From Ignavibacteria bacterium (lineage in GTDB: Bacteria > Bacteroidota > Ignavibacteria > UBA10030): a stretch of 58,498 bases of DNA. Position numbers and translations under genes: made by a program. Below are positions 27,251 to 36,143 of this stretch, piece after piece. The notes beneath the pieces are model-generated. The model was not told the origin of the DNA. It searched no databases and saw only the letters and a list, made by a program, of their open reading frames with translations. Each line of letters begins with the position of its first letter. Positions within the stretch are counted from its first letter, which is position 1. The DNA is taken from NCBI GenBank assembly GCA_016873805.1, contig VGVZ01000020.1:1-58498 (forward strand), written 5' to 3'.

Positions 27251-28683
27251 AAGATACCGGATTGACGAAGATGGTGTGTACCATCGGACCGGCATCTCAA
27301 GATGTCGAGATGCTTATCCGTTTGATCAACGCCGGCATGAGTGCCGCGCGTCTCAATTTCTCCCACGGCACGCACGATCAACATCGTACGATGATCGAAA
27401 ACATCCGCGAGGCGAGTCGCCGCACGGGTGAAGTTGTTACCCTCGTCCAGGATCTCTCGGGGCCGAAGATTCGAACAGGTCGCCTGAAAACGTCCTTCGT
27501 CGATTTGATTGAGGACGAACGGATTGTCTTCACGACGGATGAGATTGTCGGCGATCGATCGAGAGTGACCACAACCTACAAACGGCTTCCGAAAGATGTG
27601 CGGCGCGGTGACACAATTCTTGTTGATGACGGGAGAATCAAGCTGGTGGTGGAGAGCACAGAGGAAACTGAAGTGACGTGCCGGATCGTCAATGGAGGGC
27701 GCCTGACCGAAAAGAAGGGAATGAACCTTCCGGGTGTCCGCGTGAGTGTCGAGTCGTTCACGGAGAAGGATATTGATGATCTGAAGTTCGGGATGGAGCA
27801 CGACATCGACTACGTCGCGCTTTCGTTTGTCCGGTCGGTGGAGGATCTCCGATCACTGCACGAGGTAATCGTCCGCGAAAACAAGACTGGGGAGAAGATC
27901 CCGATCATCGCAAAGATCGAGAAGCGGGAAGCGGTGGATTCATTGGATCTCATCCTCGAAGAAGCCGACGCGGTGATGGTCGCGCGGGGAGACTTGGGGG
28001 TAGAACTTCCCCCGGAAGACGTGCCGCCGCTTCAAAAAATGATCGTGCGGAAATGCAACGAAGCCGGTATCCCGGTCATCATTGCGACCCAAATGCTCGA
28101 GTCGATGATCGAGAATCCGCGGCCTACCCGGGCGGAGGCAAGCGATGTGGCGAATGCCGTCCTCGATGGGGCCGACGCGGTCATGTTGAGTGGAGAAACA
28201 TCGGTGGGGAAGTACCCGGAAGAGGTTGTTCAAACGATGGGAAGAATCATCCGGAAAGCGGAGGGCCAGCTGAGAGACCGGCAGGATCTCCTCGGCGAGG
28301 GAATGACGCACATTCCTGAGGTCTTTGATTCAATCGCACGGGCCGCGTGTGTTCTGGCAAGACAAGTCCGCGCGCGAGCAATTGTGTCGATCACCCACTC
28401 CGGAACAACGGCTTTCCGCCTGAGCAAATACCGGCCGCGGGCGCCAATCATCGCGGTGACCGGCCGCGAGAAAATCATCCGTCGCGTAAATCTTGCGTGG
28501 GGAGTGCGCGGTCTCCTTCTTCCTGACTATGAGCAAGATGCAGAGTCCGTCTTCGAAAAGATCCGCACGAAACTTGTGGACAGCGGCACTGTCCAGAAGG
28601 GCGACTACGTCGTCTACACGGCAGGTATCCCGATTGCTGCAAAGGAAACGACCAATACCATCACGATTGAACGACTTGAGTAG
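27247..28683 (+). CDS. pyk: Pyruvate kinase
   Basis: A 478-residue glycolytic enzyme converting phosphoenolpyruvate and ADP to pyruvate and ATP. Seen are TKMVCTIGPAS at the N-terminus, ARLNFSHGTHDQH, the catalytic Lys signature IIAKIEKREAVDSLDLIL, the MVARGDLGVELP metal site, and the C-terminal allosteric domain with ITHSGTTAFRLSKYRP. It begins inside the stop of the sirtuin gene (ATGA), so a protein-deacylation/glycolysis link is possible but unproven. Confidence 0.96.
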   Translation: MKDTGLTKMVCTIGPASQDVEMLIRLINAGMSAARLNFSHGTHDQHRTMIENIREASRRTGEVVTLVQDLSGPKIRTGRLKTSFVDLIEDERIVFTTDEIVGDRSRVTTTYKRLPKDVRRGDTILVDDGRIKLVVESTEETEVTCRIVNGGRLTEKKGMNLPGVRVSVESFTEKDIDDLKFGMEHDIDYVALSFVRSVEDLRSLHEVIVRENKTGEKIPIIAKIEKREAVDSLDLILEEADAVMVARGDLGVELPPEDVPPLQKMIVRKCNEAGIPVIIATQMLESMIENPRPTRAEASDVANAVLDGADAVMLSGETSVGKYPEEVVQTMGRIIRKAEGQLRDRQDLLGEGMTHIPEVFDSIARAACVLARQVRARAIVSITHSGTTAFRLSKYRPRAPIIAVTGREKIIRRVNLAWGVRGLLLPDYEQDAESVFEKIRTKLVDSGTVQKGDYVVYTAGIPIAAKETTNTITIERLE

Positions 28684-28710
28684 CGCGGCCCCGGCTTCGG
28701 CGCACGTTCT

Positions 28711-29796
28711 TCACAGATAGAGGTGGAGCACGAGCATCAACTGATTATTCTCCAAATCGACCGGCTTCTCCTTCCGAACCACAACCTGCGGTCGCAATTC
28801 GATTCCGCTGAGCGGGAAGAATTCCAAGCCCACCACAAACCGTTCCTCTGATCCACTCTGAATGTCAACATCGGGGTCGTAGAAGTCGTATCCCACTTTA
28901 GCTTCGAGGCCGGGCGTCACAACGTAGTTCAATTCGAAGAACGTGATCAATCCCTGACGTGTGGTGCGAAGGGTGTTTCGGTATTCTCTTCGGACATCAA
29001 CTTCTGCCAATGCCGTGAGGTTTGCGCCGAGACTCGCCGCCGCGAAACCGCCGAAGAGCGTCGTGACCCCATCGTTCTGTGCGTTGTTGTAGTACGATCC
29101 ACCCACTCTGATTTTCAACTGATTGAATGAGAATGCGGACTCTGCTCGTCCGAGGATTGCTTTGAAGCGATCGGGATCGCGCGTGGCAGGGCTTCCATTG
29201 CCGACGAAGAGGACGACATTCAGACGTCCCGGCTGCACCCCGATTTCGAGGCCTGCGTCGTGACCACCGTTCATTGGAAACAGGGTTTTCGCCCGCACAA
29301 AGATAGTATGATCATCCATCTTCAATCCGTACGCAGGCTCAAACCACCCCGCTTTTACATACCCTTTCATCGGCAGAACCTGGGCCTGGCCGAAGGCCTC
29401 GAACCGGTTTCCGATTCCTTTGGCGAGATAGAGAGAACTGTTGCGGGCGATGCGGGCTGAGAGGTAAAGATCGCTCTGCATCTGGAAAAACGTGTTCCGC
29501 GATTCGATCGGATCATCCTGGTACAAAAACACCGAACGAAAATCCGCGCCGATGGAAATGTTGTCGTTGAGCTTTGGAGAAAACTCGCCGATGGAATAGT
29601 CCTCGAGCCATATTGGAACGGGAAGCAGCTCGCGTCCGTATACTGTTGCCCCGTAGAACGTGCGCATGCCGCCGCCCGACGGATTCACGTGGCAATGCTG
29701 ACAGCTCTGGTTCGTGCGAGCGGCAAACTTCGGGAGCGCTTGCGCGTCGAAGAATAGAAGAATCGCGACGATTGCCGTCACGAGGGATGGTCGCAT
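28711..29796 (-). CDS. Outer-membrane beta-barrel with N-terminal monoheme c-type motif
   Basis: A 361-residue protein. A signal peptide (to about residue 20) is followed by one heme c site, SCQHCHVNPSGGG, with Cys32, Cys35 and His36. The rest reads as an outer-membrane barrel: alternating strands, many Gly and aromatic residues, ending LMLVLHLYL. The start at 29796 is fixed by a strong AGGAGGTACCC site; the frame extends upstream without one. Similar CxxCHxNPsGG barrels occur in Ignavibacteria and some other phyla, usually without assigned role. Electron transfer across the outer membrane is an inference. Divergently transcribed from thrC. Confidence 0.8.
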   Translation of the reverse strand: MRPSLVTAIVAILLFFDAQALPKFAARTNQSCQHCHVNPSGGGMRTFYGATVYGRELLPVPIWLEDYSIGEFSPKLNDNISIGADFRSVFLYQDDPIESRNTFFQMQSDLYLSARIARNSSLYLAKGIGNRFEAFGQAQVLPMKGYVKAGWFEPAYGLKMDDHTIFVRAKTLFPMNGGHDAGLEIGVQPGRLNVVLFVGNGSPATRDPDRFKAILGRAESAFSFNQLKIRVGGSYYNNAQNDGVTTLFGGFAAASLGANLTALAEVDVRREYRNTLRTTRQGLITFFELNYVVTPGLEAKVGYDFYDPDVDIQSGSEERFVVGLEFFPLSGIELRPQVVVRKEKPVDLENNQLMLVLHLYL

Positions 29797-29844
29797 GGGT
29801 ACCTCCTGGATGATGAAACGTGTTCTGCTCATGAGATTGAACCT

Positions 29845-29873
29845 ATGATACTCAATGATCGGCTTGATCTCAA
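29845..29873 (-). promoter_or_regulatory. Candidate promoter of the heme-barrel gene
   Basis: On the minus strand TTGAGA (29873-29868), 17-base spacer, TATCAT (29850-29845). It is divergent from, and 20 bases away from, the thrC promoter. Confidence 0.5.
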
Positions 29874-29893
29874 TACGGGGGAAGAGATTCACC

Positions 29894-29922
29894 TTGCTTC
29901 TCGTTCTATCTCGGCATACATT
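29894..29922 (+). promoter_or_regulatory. Candidate promoter of thrC
   Basis: TTGCTT (29894-29899), 17-base spacer, TACATT (29917-29922); the predicted start near 29929 leaves a leader of about 32 bases containing GAGAGGATC. Confidence 0.55.
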
Positions 29923-29960
29923 CAGTTCCACTTCATCGCTATCCGACTGAGAGGATCATC

Positions 29961-31133
29961 GTGACCAACTATCTTACGCATCTCGAATGCAGTGTGTGTG
30001 GCGACCGGCATTCGCCGCATGAAGTTCAAACCGTTTGCCGCTCCTGCGGAAGATCGTTGCTTGCCCGGTATGATCTTACCGCAGCACAACAATCATTGAG
30101 GAAAGAAGGTTTCCGCGATCAACGAGGGGGATTGTGGAAATTTGCTCCGCTTCTTCCGATCGAACAAGAAGAACATATGATCTCACTCGGCGAGGTGGTA
30201 ACTCCGCTTTTGCCGATGGTCACCCTCGCAAAGGAGCTGGGAATCGCGGAAATCCTCGTGAAGGAGGAAGGTTATCTGCCGACCGGTTCGTTCAAGGCAA
30301 GAGGACTCGCGACGGGAGTCTCGAAAGCGAAGGAACTCGGGGTGAAAGAGATGTGTATTCCGTCGGCCGGAAACGCAGCGGGTGCTCTTGCCGCGTACGC
30401 CTCACGCGCCGGCATGACGAGCCATATCTTCATCCCCGAGGATACCCCAGTAATCAACATCAAAGAATGCAAGGCATATGGGGCGAGAGTTGTGCTCGTG
30501 AAGGGAAACATCAGCGACGCGGCAAGGGCGATGAATGAGGAAAAGAAAAACAATCCGGGATGGTTTGATATTTCCACACTGAAGGAGCCGTATCGATTAG
30601 AGGGGAAGAAAACGATCGGGTATGAGCTTGGAGAGCAGTATGATTGGAATCTTCCCGATGTCATTATTTATCCAACAGGCGGAGGGACGGGATTGATCGG
30701 GATGTGGAAAGCGTTTGAGGAAATGGAAACGATGGGATGGATAGGAAGTAAGCGGCCGAAAATGGTGACGGCCCAGGTCGATGGGTGTGCGCCGATCGTC
30801 AAGGCGTTTCGCGAGAAGAAAAAGGAATCGGAATTCTGGTCCGGAGCCGAAACAATCGCTTCGGGATTGCGCGTTCCGAAAGCATTCGCCGATTACTTAA
30901 TACTTGATACTATTTACAAAAGCGCCGGAAGCGCTGTCTCCGTTTCGGATCAATCACTTATCGAAGCAGTGTACGAGATTGCCCAAAAGGAGGGGCTCTT
31001 TATGTGTCCCGAAGGGGCGGCGACGTACGTGACATTGAAAATCCTCACGCGTGAAGGATTTGTGAAACCGACCGACCGCGTGCTGTTGTTCAACACGGCT
31101 GCCGGCAACAAGTACCCCGAAGTGATTTCGTGA
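29961..31133 (+). CDS. thrC: Threonine synthase
   Basis: A 390-residue PLP enzyme converting O-phosphohomoserine to threonine. It has an N-terminal zinc-ribbon (Cys10, Cys13, Cys26, Cys29) as in archaeal-type and some bacterial ThrC proteins. The PLP lysine lies in PTGSFKARG, the phosphate-binding loop in SAGNAAGALAAYAS and TGGGTGLIG. Long Glu/Lys-rich loops follow. The start is GTG behind GAGAGG. Its stop overlaps a possible GTG of the next gene. Confidence 0.92.
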   Translation: MTNYLTHLECSVCGDRHSPHEVQTVCRSCGRSLLARYDLTAAQQSLRKEGFRDQRGGLWKFAPLLPIEQEEHMISLGEVVTPLLPMVTLAKELGIAEILVKEEGYLPTGSFKARGLATGVSKAKELGVKEMCIPSAGNAAGALAAYASRAGMTSHIFIPEDTPVINIKECKAYGARVVLVKGNISDAARAMNEEKKNNPGWFDISTLKEPYRLEGKKTIGYELGEQYDWNLPDVIIYPTGGGTGLIGMWKAFEEMETMGWIGSKRPKMVTAQVDGCAPIVKAFREKKKESEFWSGAETIASGLRVPKAFADYLILDTIYKSAGSAVSVSDQSLIEAVYEIAQKEGLFMCPEGAATYVTLKILTREGFVKPTDRVLLFNTAAGNKYPEVIS

Positions 31134-31150
31134 CAGAAAGGAACGCAATC

Positions 31151-32524
31151 ATGGCGCCAATCAGATGGGTTTGGTTTTCGACGGCGTTACTTTTCTTCTG
31201 CGGCGCCGAGCGTGCGATCGCACAGACCGGGTCGGTCCTGGAAGTTAATCCGACCATCCGGAAGATCGTCGCGGAAGTCTCTTCCGACAACATCAGAATG
31301 CTGGTTGACAAACTCGCCTCATTTGGGACGAGGCATACACTTTCTGATACCGTGAGTACCACGCGCGGCATCGGAGCCGCACGCCGGTGGATCAAATCGG
31401 AGTTTGAGAAATACGCGGCAGCCAGCGGAGGACGGATGAAGGTTGCGTTTCACGAGGCGCTCATTCCTGCCTCCAGAAGAATCCCACACCCCACGAATCT
31501 GGTCAACGTCGTGGCAACGCTGAATCCGAAGAACGCGGCGGCCGAGGGTCCGAAGCGATTCCTCGTAGTGGGAGGACACTACGATTCGCGCGCAGCCGAT
31601 GTGATGGACGCCGCCATCGACGCGCCGGGAGCGAATGATGATGGAAGCGGGACAGCGGTCACGATGGAGCTCGCGCGTGTCCTCAGCAGGCACAACTTCG
31701 ATGCGACGATTGTGTTCATCGCATTTGCCGGAGAGGAGCAGGGACTGCTCGGCGCCACGGCATGGGCCGAGATGGCAAGGGCAAACGGATGGAATCTTGA
31801 AGCGATGCTGAACAACGATATGGTGGGGAGCACGCGCAACGGATTGGGAGAGGAAGAAACCGGTGCGGTGCGCCTGTATGCCGAGGCATTGACACCGCTC
31901 GACACAGGATCCGTGCTGCGATCACGAAATAGTCTCGGCCTGGAGAACGACGGGCTCAGCCGTACACTTGCACGGCACATTACTGAAGTCGGCAAGAAAT
32001 ATGTTCCCGATTTCGATGTGCGGATCATCTACCGGCGAGATCGGTTTCTCCGCGGAGGAGATCATACGCCGTTTCATGAACGGGGATTTGCGGCAGTACG
32101 GTTCGTTGAGGTAAAGGAGAACTATGACCACCAGCACCAGAATGTCCGAGTTGAGGGGGGCAAACAATACGGAGATCTTCCCCAATTCGTCGACTACGAG
32201 TATGCAGGGAAGATCGCGAAGGTCAATGCTGCAGTTGTGGCATCGCTGGCATCGGCTCCGGCGCCGCCGAAGAATGTCGGACTCGTCACGAGTCAGCTCG
32301 GCTACAAATCGACTCTGCGCTGGGAGAAGAATCCGGAGCTGGATGTCGCAGGATATGTCGTGCGGTATCGAGAGACAACCTCCCTTGTGTGGCAGGGGTC
32401 GGTATTCACGGCGGATACGACGATCACGGTGGATCAGTCAAAGGACGACTATCTCTTTGGTGTTCAGGCTGTTGATCGAGAAGGGAATGTGAGTTTGGTT
32501 ATAACCCCGCGGCCGGTACAGTAA
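31151..32524 (+). CDS. Secreted M28 family zinc aminopeptidase with C-terminal Fn3-like domain
   Basis: A 457-residue protein. Signal peptide MAPIRWVWFSTALLFFCG ... AIAQ. The peptidase core has the two-zinc ligand set: GGHYDSR, PGANDDGSG, AGEEQGLLG, NNDMVGS and HTPFHERG. The last 90 residues (PPKNVGLVTSQ ... LFGVQAVDREGNVS) resemble a fibronectin type III module. I prefer the ATG at 31151 behind AAAGGAA to a GTG at 31130 that overlaps thrC. It probably releases N-terminal amino acids from peptides outside the cytoplasm. Confidence 0.9.
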   Translation: MAPIRWVWFSTALLFFCGAERAIAQTGSVLEVNPTIRKIVAEVSSDNIRMLVDKLASFGTRHTLSDTVSTTRGIGAARRWIKSEFEKYAAASGGRMKVAFHEALIPASRRIPHPTNLVNVVATLNPKNAAAEGPKRFLVVGGHYDSRAADVMDAAIDAPGANDDGSGTAVTMELARVLSRHNFDATIVFIAFAGEEQGLLGATAWAEMARANGWNLEAMLNNDMVGSTRNGLGEEETGAVRLYAEALTPLDTGSVLRSRNSLGLENDGLSRTLARHITEVGKKYVPDFDVRIIYRRDRFLRGGDHTPFHERGFAAVRFVEVKENYDHQHQNVRVEGGKQYGDLPQFVDYEYAGKIAKVNAAVVASLASAPAPPKNVGLVTSQLGYKSTLRWEKNPELDVAGYVVRYRETTSLVWQGSVFTADTTITVDQSKDDYLFGVQAVDREGNVSLVITPRPVQ

Positions 32525-32526
32525 CG

Positions 32527-32785
32527 CCCTTCGGAAGGCCGGCCGTCGCGACCTCCCATCCCTCTGTCACGGTCCGTACCGTGACAGTGGAAAGCCCGCG
32601 TCCATAGCGCCCTCCCGAAGGCTTCGCTGGTTTCGCCTGAGCATCCTTCCCCCAACGGGGTCCTGCGGACGAAGGTTCTACACACCAGCCCCCTCACCCT
32701 TCGGAAAGACGGCCGTCGCGATCTCCCATCCCTCTGTCACGGTCCGTACCGTGACAGTGGAAAGCCCGCGTCCATTGCGCCCTCC
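32527..32785. repeat. Composite palindromic intergenic repeat (modules A-B-A)
   Basis: Two about 88-base copies of module A (32527-32615 and 32697-32785) flank module B (32645-32675). Each A copy centres on the palindrome CTGTCACGGT-CCGT-ACCGTGACAG (32564-32587 and 32734-32757) and ends with TGGAAAGCCCGCG. Module B can fold as a three-way junction: outer CCTTC/GAAGG enclosing CCC-AAC-GGG and GTCC-TGC-GGAC. A further B-A unit lies at 38797-38946. No reading frame is supported here. Confidence 0.85.
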
Positions 32786-32797
32786 GGAAGGACTCGA

Positions 32798-33415
32798 CTA
32801 CTTCTTTTCGTACTTCCAGTTTCTTCCTTTTCCTTTAGCCAGCCACTCGATGGTCGTCGCAAGCCGTTTCTTCCGCGTTGCTTCAGTCTTCGCCTCCGTC
32901 ACCCATTCCACGTATTCTTTGCGGTGTGAATAGCTGAAGTTCTTAAATGTCTCCCACGCTTTCTTGTTCTTTCTGACTGCCGACGTGAAGTATGTGGGAA
33001 CCTTGAGGGTCTTCTTTTGCGCCGATCTCGGGTTCGCGGCTCGCTTTATTCCCTCGTCATTCAATCGAGCCGCTTCGCGAATGTATTTGATCAACACCGC
33101 ATCCGATGGAAGGTCGTCAAGCGACTGAATGCGGCCGAATTGTCCCATCGCTTCTCCTGATTGGGAGGCCGCGAAGATCTTCGCGGGGTCCGACATCATT
33201 GATGCGTTCCAGAAGCCGAAGACACAGTGTTGCTTAAACGATGCCATGCTGCACATCATCCCCTTGTAGTCAAAGTGTGGGAAGCTCCACTTCATCGTTT
33301 CCTGAACTTCCGGACATCCCTTGTGGACGAGTTTCCGAATGTGAGAGAGAATCGGTATGGCGAAGTCTGCCGATTTGTTGATGTATGCATCGATACGTTG
33401 GTCGCGTGAGCCCAT
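32798..33415 (-). CDS. YdeI/OmpD-associated (OmdA) family protein with DUF1801 domain
   Basis: A 205-residue cytoplasmic protein. The first 110 residues match the DUF1801 fold (GCPEVQETMKWSFPHFDYKG, then KQHCVFGFWNAS). The C-terminal part with ALKEN-like KAWETFKNFSYSHRKEYVEWV and KRLATTIEWLAKGKGRNWKY is the YdeI/OmdA bacteriocin-protection-like domain. The start at 33415 follows AAGGA by nine bases. Biochemical role is unknown in the family. Confidence 0.85.
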   Translation of the reverse strand: MGSRDQRIDAYINKSADFAIPILSHIRKLVHKGCPEVQETMKWSFPHFDYKGMMCSMASFKQHCVFGFWNASMMSDPAKIFAASQSGEAMGQFGRIQSLDDLPSDAVLIKYIREAARLNDEGIKRAANPRSAQKKTLKVPTYFTSAVRKNKKAWETFKNFSYSHRKEYVEWVTEAKTEATRKKRLATTIEWLAKGKGRNWKYEKK

Positions 33416-33428
33416 CTGTATCATTCCT

Positions 33429-34037
33429 TCATTTGAATTTGACGGCGTGGAAGACATCCTCCCGGAAAAGCGTTGAACCGACGTCTTTGAAGTCATCGAA
33501 CAGAAAGAAAACAAATATGTCCCCGACATCATCCCGGTGGAACACGTTGATGAGCGCATTGTTGAAGCCGCGGCCGAACTCCGAATTGAGTCTGACAAAC
33601 GTCGTTGCGCCTGCATCGGCATTGAAATCGGAATGCACGTCGTCGGAGTCAAAGGAGGTCGGTTCACACGGCACACCTCCCGACAGATTCAGACAGATGG
33701 TGAGAAGAAGTGCCTCATGAATCGAATTCGGATCCGGACCCGATGACTCTCCCCGTTTGAATGCTTCAATCTCTCTCCCAAGAGGTCGGAGAAGAATCCG
33801 CATCTCAAGTTTGACTTCAGTCGAAGTGAAGGCAAAATCGTATCGGACATTCGGATTCTCCCTGACGGAAACAGGTCGAAATCCATCAGGGATCACCAGA
33901 ACGGCCTGCGTTTCATCGAGGATCCGCGTCAACGACGAGGAATATTGTGGTTGCGCCGAAAGAACGCAAATGCACAGCAGCTGAGAAAGAAGAAATGGAG
34001 GGACACGAGACATGGAGTTCACGATTCGTGAGATCAT
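33429..34037 (-). CDS. Hypothetical exported protein
   Basis: A 202-residue protein with an N-terminal signal segment (PPFLLSQLLCICVLSAQ). The mature part is mixed alpha/beta with many acidic residues, including YDFAFTSTEVKLEMRILLRPLG and FVFFLFDDF. GGGGAGG precedes the ATG at 34037. It ends 14 bases before the YdeI-like gene and starts 78 bases after the methyltransferase gene, so the three probably form one minus-strand operon. No family recognised. Confidence 0.65.
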   Translation of the reverse strand: MISRIVNSMSRVPPFLLSQLLCICVLSAQPQYSSSLTRILDETQAVLVIPDGFRPVSVRENPNVRYDFAFTSTEVKLEMRILLRPLGREIEAFKRGESSGPDPNSIHEALLLTICLNLSGGVPCEPTSFDSDDVHSDFNADAGATTFVRLNSEFGRGFNNALINVFHRDDVGDIFVFFLFDDFKDVGSTLFREDVFHAVKFK

Positions 34038-34114
34038 TCAATCCTCCCCTGATTATCATGCGAATACCGTTGGAATCAAGTTCAAAGACCATGCAGCCCC
34101 AACGAGCCGCCCAA

Positions 34115-34867
34115 CTATTTCTCCGCGACAATCAGCATCTCGAAATGATCCGTTGTCAACGGGAGGTCGCGGCTCCACTTCCCGATATCGCAGCCACAAA
34201 TGGTGATGTTCTGAAATCCCAACGACGTCAGAAGCCAGTGCATCTCAGATGGAACGTAATACCGTTCGCTGCACTGGAGGCGTCGGGTCTTTCCCTCGTC
34301 ATCGACGAACTCGTATGTGGAGTGGTCACGAAAAGTGAGGAGATCAAACGTGTTGGCGCGGCTTACCCCCGTTGTCCCCTGGTTGACAAAGTCCCGGATC
34401 GAATGAAAGAGCGGAAACAATCCGTTCAGAGTCGTGAGGATCAGTTTTCCGCCTGGTTTGAGAGCCGATGCCGCGCTGCGGAGAATCTGATAGTTCATTT
34501 CATCCGTTTCCATGAGTGGAAATCCCCCCTCGCACACCATCATCACGACATCAAATGGAGTTTCAACGTGCAGAGTGCGTGCGTCCTGCCGGAGAAACTC
34601 GACAGTGACACCGGCCTGGATCGCCCGCTGCCGGGCTTTCTTCAGCATCGCCTCGGAGAGGTCTATTCCCACAACGTCATATCCACGACTGGCGAGCTCG
34701 ATGGAATGTCTCCCCGTGCCGCACCCGATGTCGAGAATCTTTTTTGATGTGTCGTACCGGATTTCCGCTTCGATGAAATCGACTTCACCGGAGGTCCCTT
34801 TTGTGAACTCCTCCTCTTCGTACGATCCAGCCGAATGATCGAATAATTCTTCATACCATTGTTTCAT
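34115..34867 (-). CDS. Class I SAM-dependent methyltransferase
   Basis: A 250-residue Rossmann methyltransferase. Motif I is ILDIGCGTGRHSIELASRG, the acidic residue after beta 2 lies in VVGIDLSEAML, and motif IV is PFDVVMMVCEGGF. The C-terminus carries an extra sheet (STYEFVDDEGKTRRLQCSERYY) seen in small-molecule methyltransferases. Substrate unknown. First gene of the local minus-strand group; GTGAGG lies upstream of the ATG. Confidence 0.87.
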   Translation of the reverse strand: MKQWYEELFDHSAGSYEEEEFTKGTSGEVDFIEAEIRYDTSKKILDIGCGTGRHSIELASRGYDVVGIDLSEAMLKKARQRAIQAGVTVEFLRQDARTLHVETPFDVVMMVCEGGFPLMETDEMNYQILRSAASALKPGGKLILTTLNGLFPLFHSIRDFVNQGTTGVSRANTFDLLTFRDHSTYEFVDDEGKTRRLQCSERYYVPSEMHWLLTSLGFQNITICGCDIGKWSRDLPLTTDHFEMLIVAEK

Positions 34868-35028
34868 CGCGCCTCACCGCAATACATGGGACAGTTCGCC
34901 ACTGCGCTTTAACTCGACGTGACCACACTGTCTCCGCCGTGGCGCCGACGACGCGTTAAGGATGTCTGTCGTGCACGTCAAGGTATCGAACCGTCGTCAC
35001 ACAGTCAACCGCAGATCACACTCTTCGG

Positions 35029-35057
35029 TTGATAACGACCGATCCTCGCACTATATT
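35029..35057 (+). promoter_or_regulatory. Candidate promoter of the 157-residue protein gene
   Basis: TTGATA (35029-35034), 17-base spacer, TATATT (35052-35057). The predicted start near 35064 leaves an 85-base leader before the chosen ATG at 35149. Confidence 0.65.
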
Positions 35058-35148
35058 AAGCCCAATCATGCGGAACGGTGAGAGGGTTGTTCAACTGTTC
35101 CTGATCCACAGGGATCGGCATCCGTGGAACGCTAAAGAGGAAAACCAG

Positions 35149-35622
35149 ATGAATGAAGCAGGAAAAACGATTCTGTTGAATACAGTGAAGGAGTGGACGA
35201 AGTTCGAAGCGGAGCGAGAAAAGTTGACGCTGATCGCAAAGGAGCTTTCGGCAATCACTGCCAAGGTGGTGCGGGATGCGCTGTCGGTGATGAAGAGTCA
35301 GAAGGTGGACGTCGAGTGTGAAAGCGATGAATCGATGAAGATTTTGGGCGTTCCGGTGGAGGTGCGCGAGGTTATCGAGGCCACGTTTCCGACGGTGAAG
35401 GCAAGTGTGATCATCAAATGTGCAGGGGCACAGCGATCGATTCTGATCAACCCGAACCTGAGCATCTCCACAGGGGCTCAACCGGTTCCCTACGAACAGT
35501 TCAAACGGGGGATTCCCGATGCCTTCATGACGAACGCCGCAGAGTTTGTGCGCGATGCATTTCTGTACGTTGCGAGAGGGGGTCCGGCAAAAGACGCGGC
35601 GACACCGAAATCCGCTCAATGA
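35149..35622 (+). CDS. Hypothetical cytoplasmic protein
   Basis: A 157-residue protein with an alpha-helical N-terminal half (MNEAGKTILLNTVKEWTKFE and following), then a small beta-rich part (SVIIKCAGAQRSILINPNL) and a helical end. I place the start at ATG 35149 behind AAAGAGG; longer in-frame starts overlap the promoter and give atypical residues. It converges with the RidA gene, 31 bases away. No family recognised; no membrane segment or metal motif is seen. Confidence 0.6.
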   Translation: MNEAGKTILLNTVKEWTKFEAEREKLTLIAKELSAITAKVVRDALSVMKSQKVDVECESDESMKILGVPVEVREVIEATFPTVKASVIIKCAGAQRSILINPNLSISTGAQPVPYEQFKRGIPDAFMTNAAEFVRDAFLYVARGGPAKDAATPKSAQ

Positions 35623-35653
35623 TCCGGGTCTCGTCTCGGGATCGATACCGTTC

Positions 35654-36040
35654 TCAGGAGACCAACGCTGTCGCTTCGATTTCGACGAGGTATTCTTCCG
35701 AAATCAGGCCGCTCACTTCGACCATTGAAGTCGCCGGTCTGATCTCGCGGAAGAACTCGCCGTGTGCTCTTCCCACTTCCTCCCACATCAGAATGTCGGT
35801 GACATACATTCTCGTGCGGATAATCTGCTTGGCTGATCCTCCAGCCTTCTCGACATAGGAGGAAATCTTCGAGAGAATGAATTTCGCCTGCTCGTATGCG
35901 CTTGTTCCTCCGATCACATTTCCATTCTCGTCTACCGCCACAGTGCCCGATACCTCTATCACGTTTCCGATCCGAACGGCGCGGCTGTAGCCGACGATAT
36001 CTTCCCACTTCGATCCCGAGCTCAGGTTCGTTCTGTCCAT
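35654..36040 (-). CDS. RidA/YjgF-family protein lacking the catalytic arginine
   Basis: A 128-residue trimer-forming fold. Family landmarks are VIEVSGTVAVDENGNVIG, the helix AKFILSKISSYVEKAGGS and VEIEATALV with the conserved Glu. The position that is Arg105 in enamine/imine deaminases (PARS box) is Thr104 here (PATSMVEV), so the classical deaminase activity is unlikely; it belongs with the Arg-less Rid subfamilies. GGAGGACAA precedes the ATG. It lies about 100 bases downstream of the THX gene on the same strand. Confidence 0.85.
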   Translation of the reverse strand: MDRTNLSSGSKWEDIVGYSRAVRIGNVIEVSGTVAVDENGNVIGGTSAYEQAKFILSKISSYVEKAGGSAKQIIRTRMYVTDILMWEEVGRAHGEFFREIRPATSMVEVSGLISEEYLVEIEATALVS

Positions 36041-36143
36041 TTGTCCTCCGAGGGATTACGAGCTGTCGTTTGAGAAATGATGGGGGTCCCTGGCAAACCG
36101 TGGCTGCAGGGAGAGGAGCGCTTCCAGGATGTCGGTCGTCGTT

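Noticed and set aside
33947-34747. 266-codon plus-strand ORF over the methyltransferase
   Set aside because: The minus-strand frame carries clear SAM motifs; the plus-strand product shows no domain and atypical composition.
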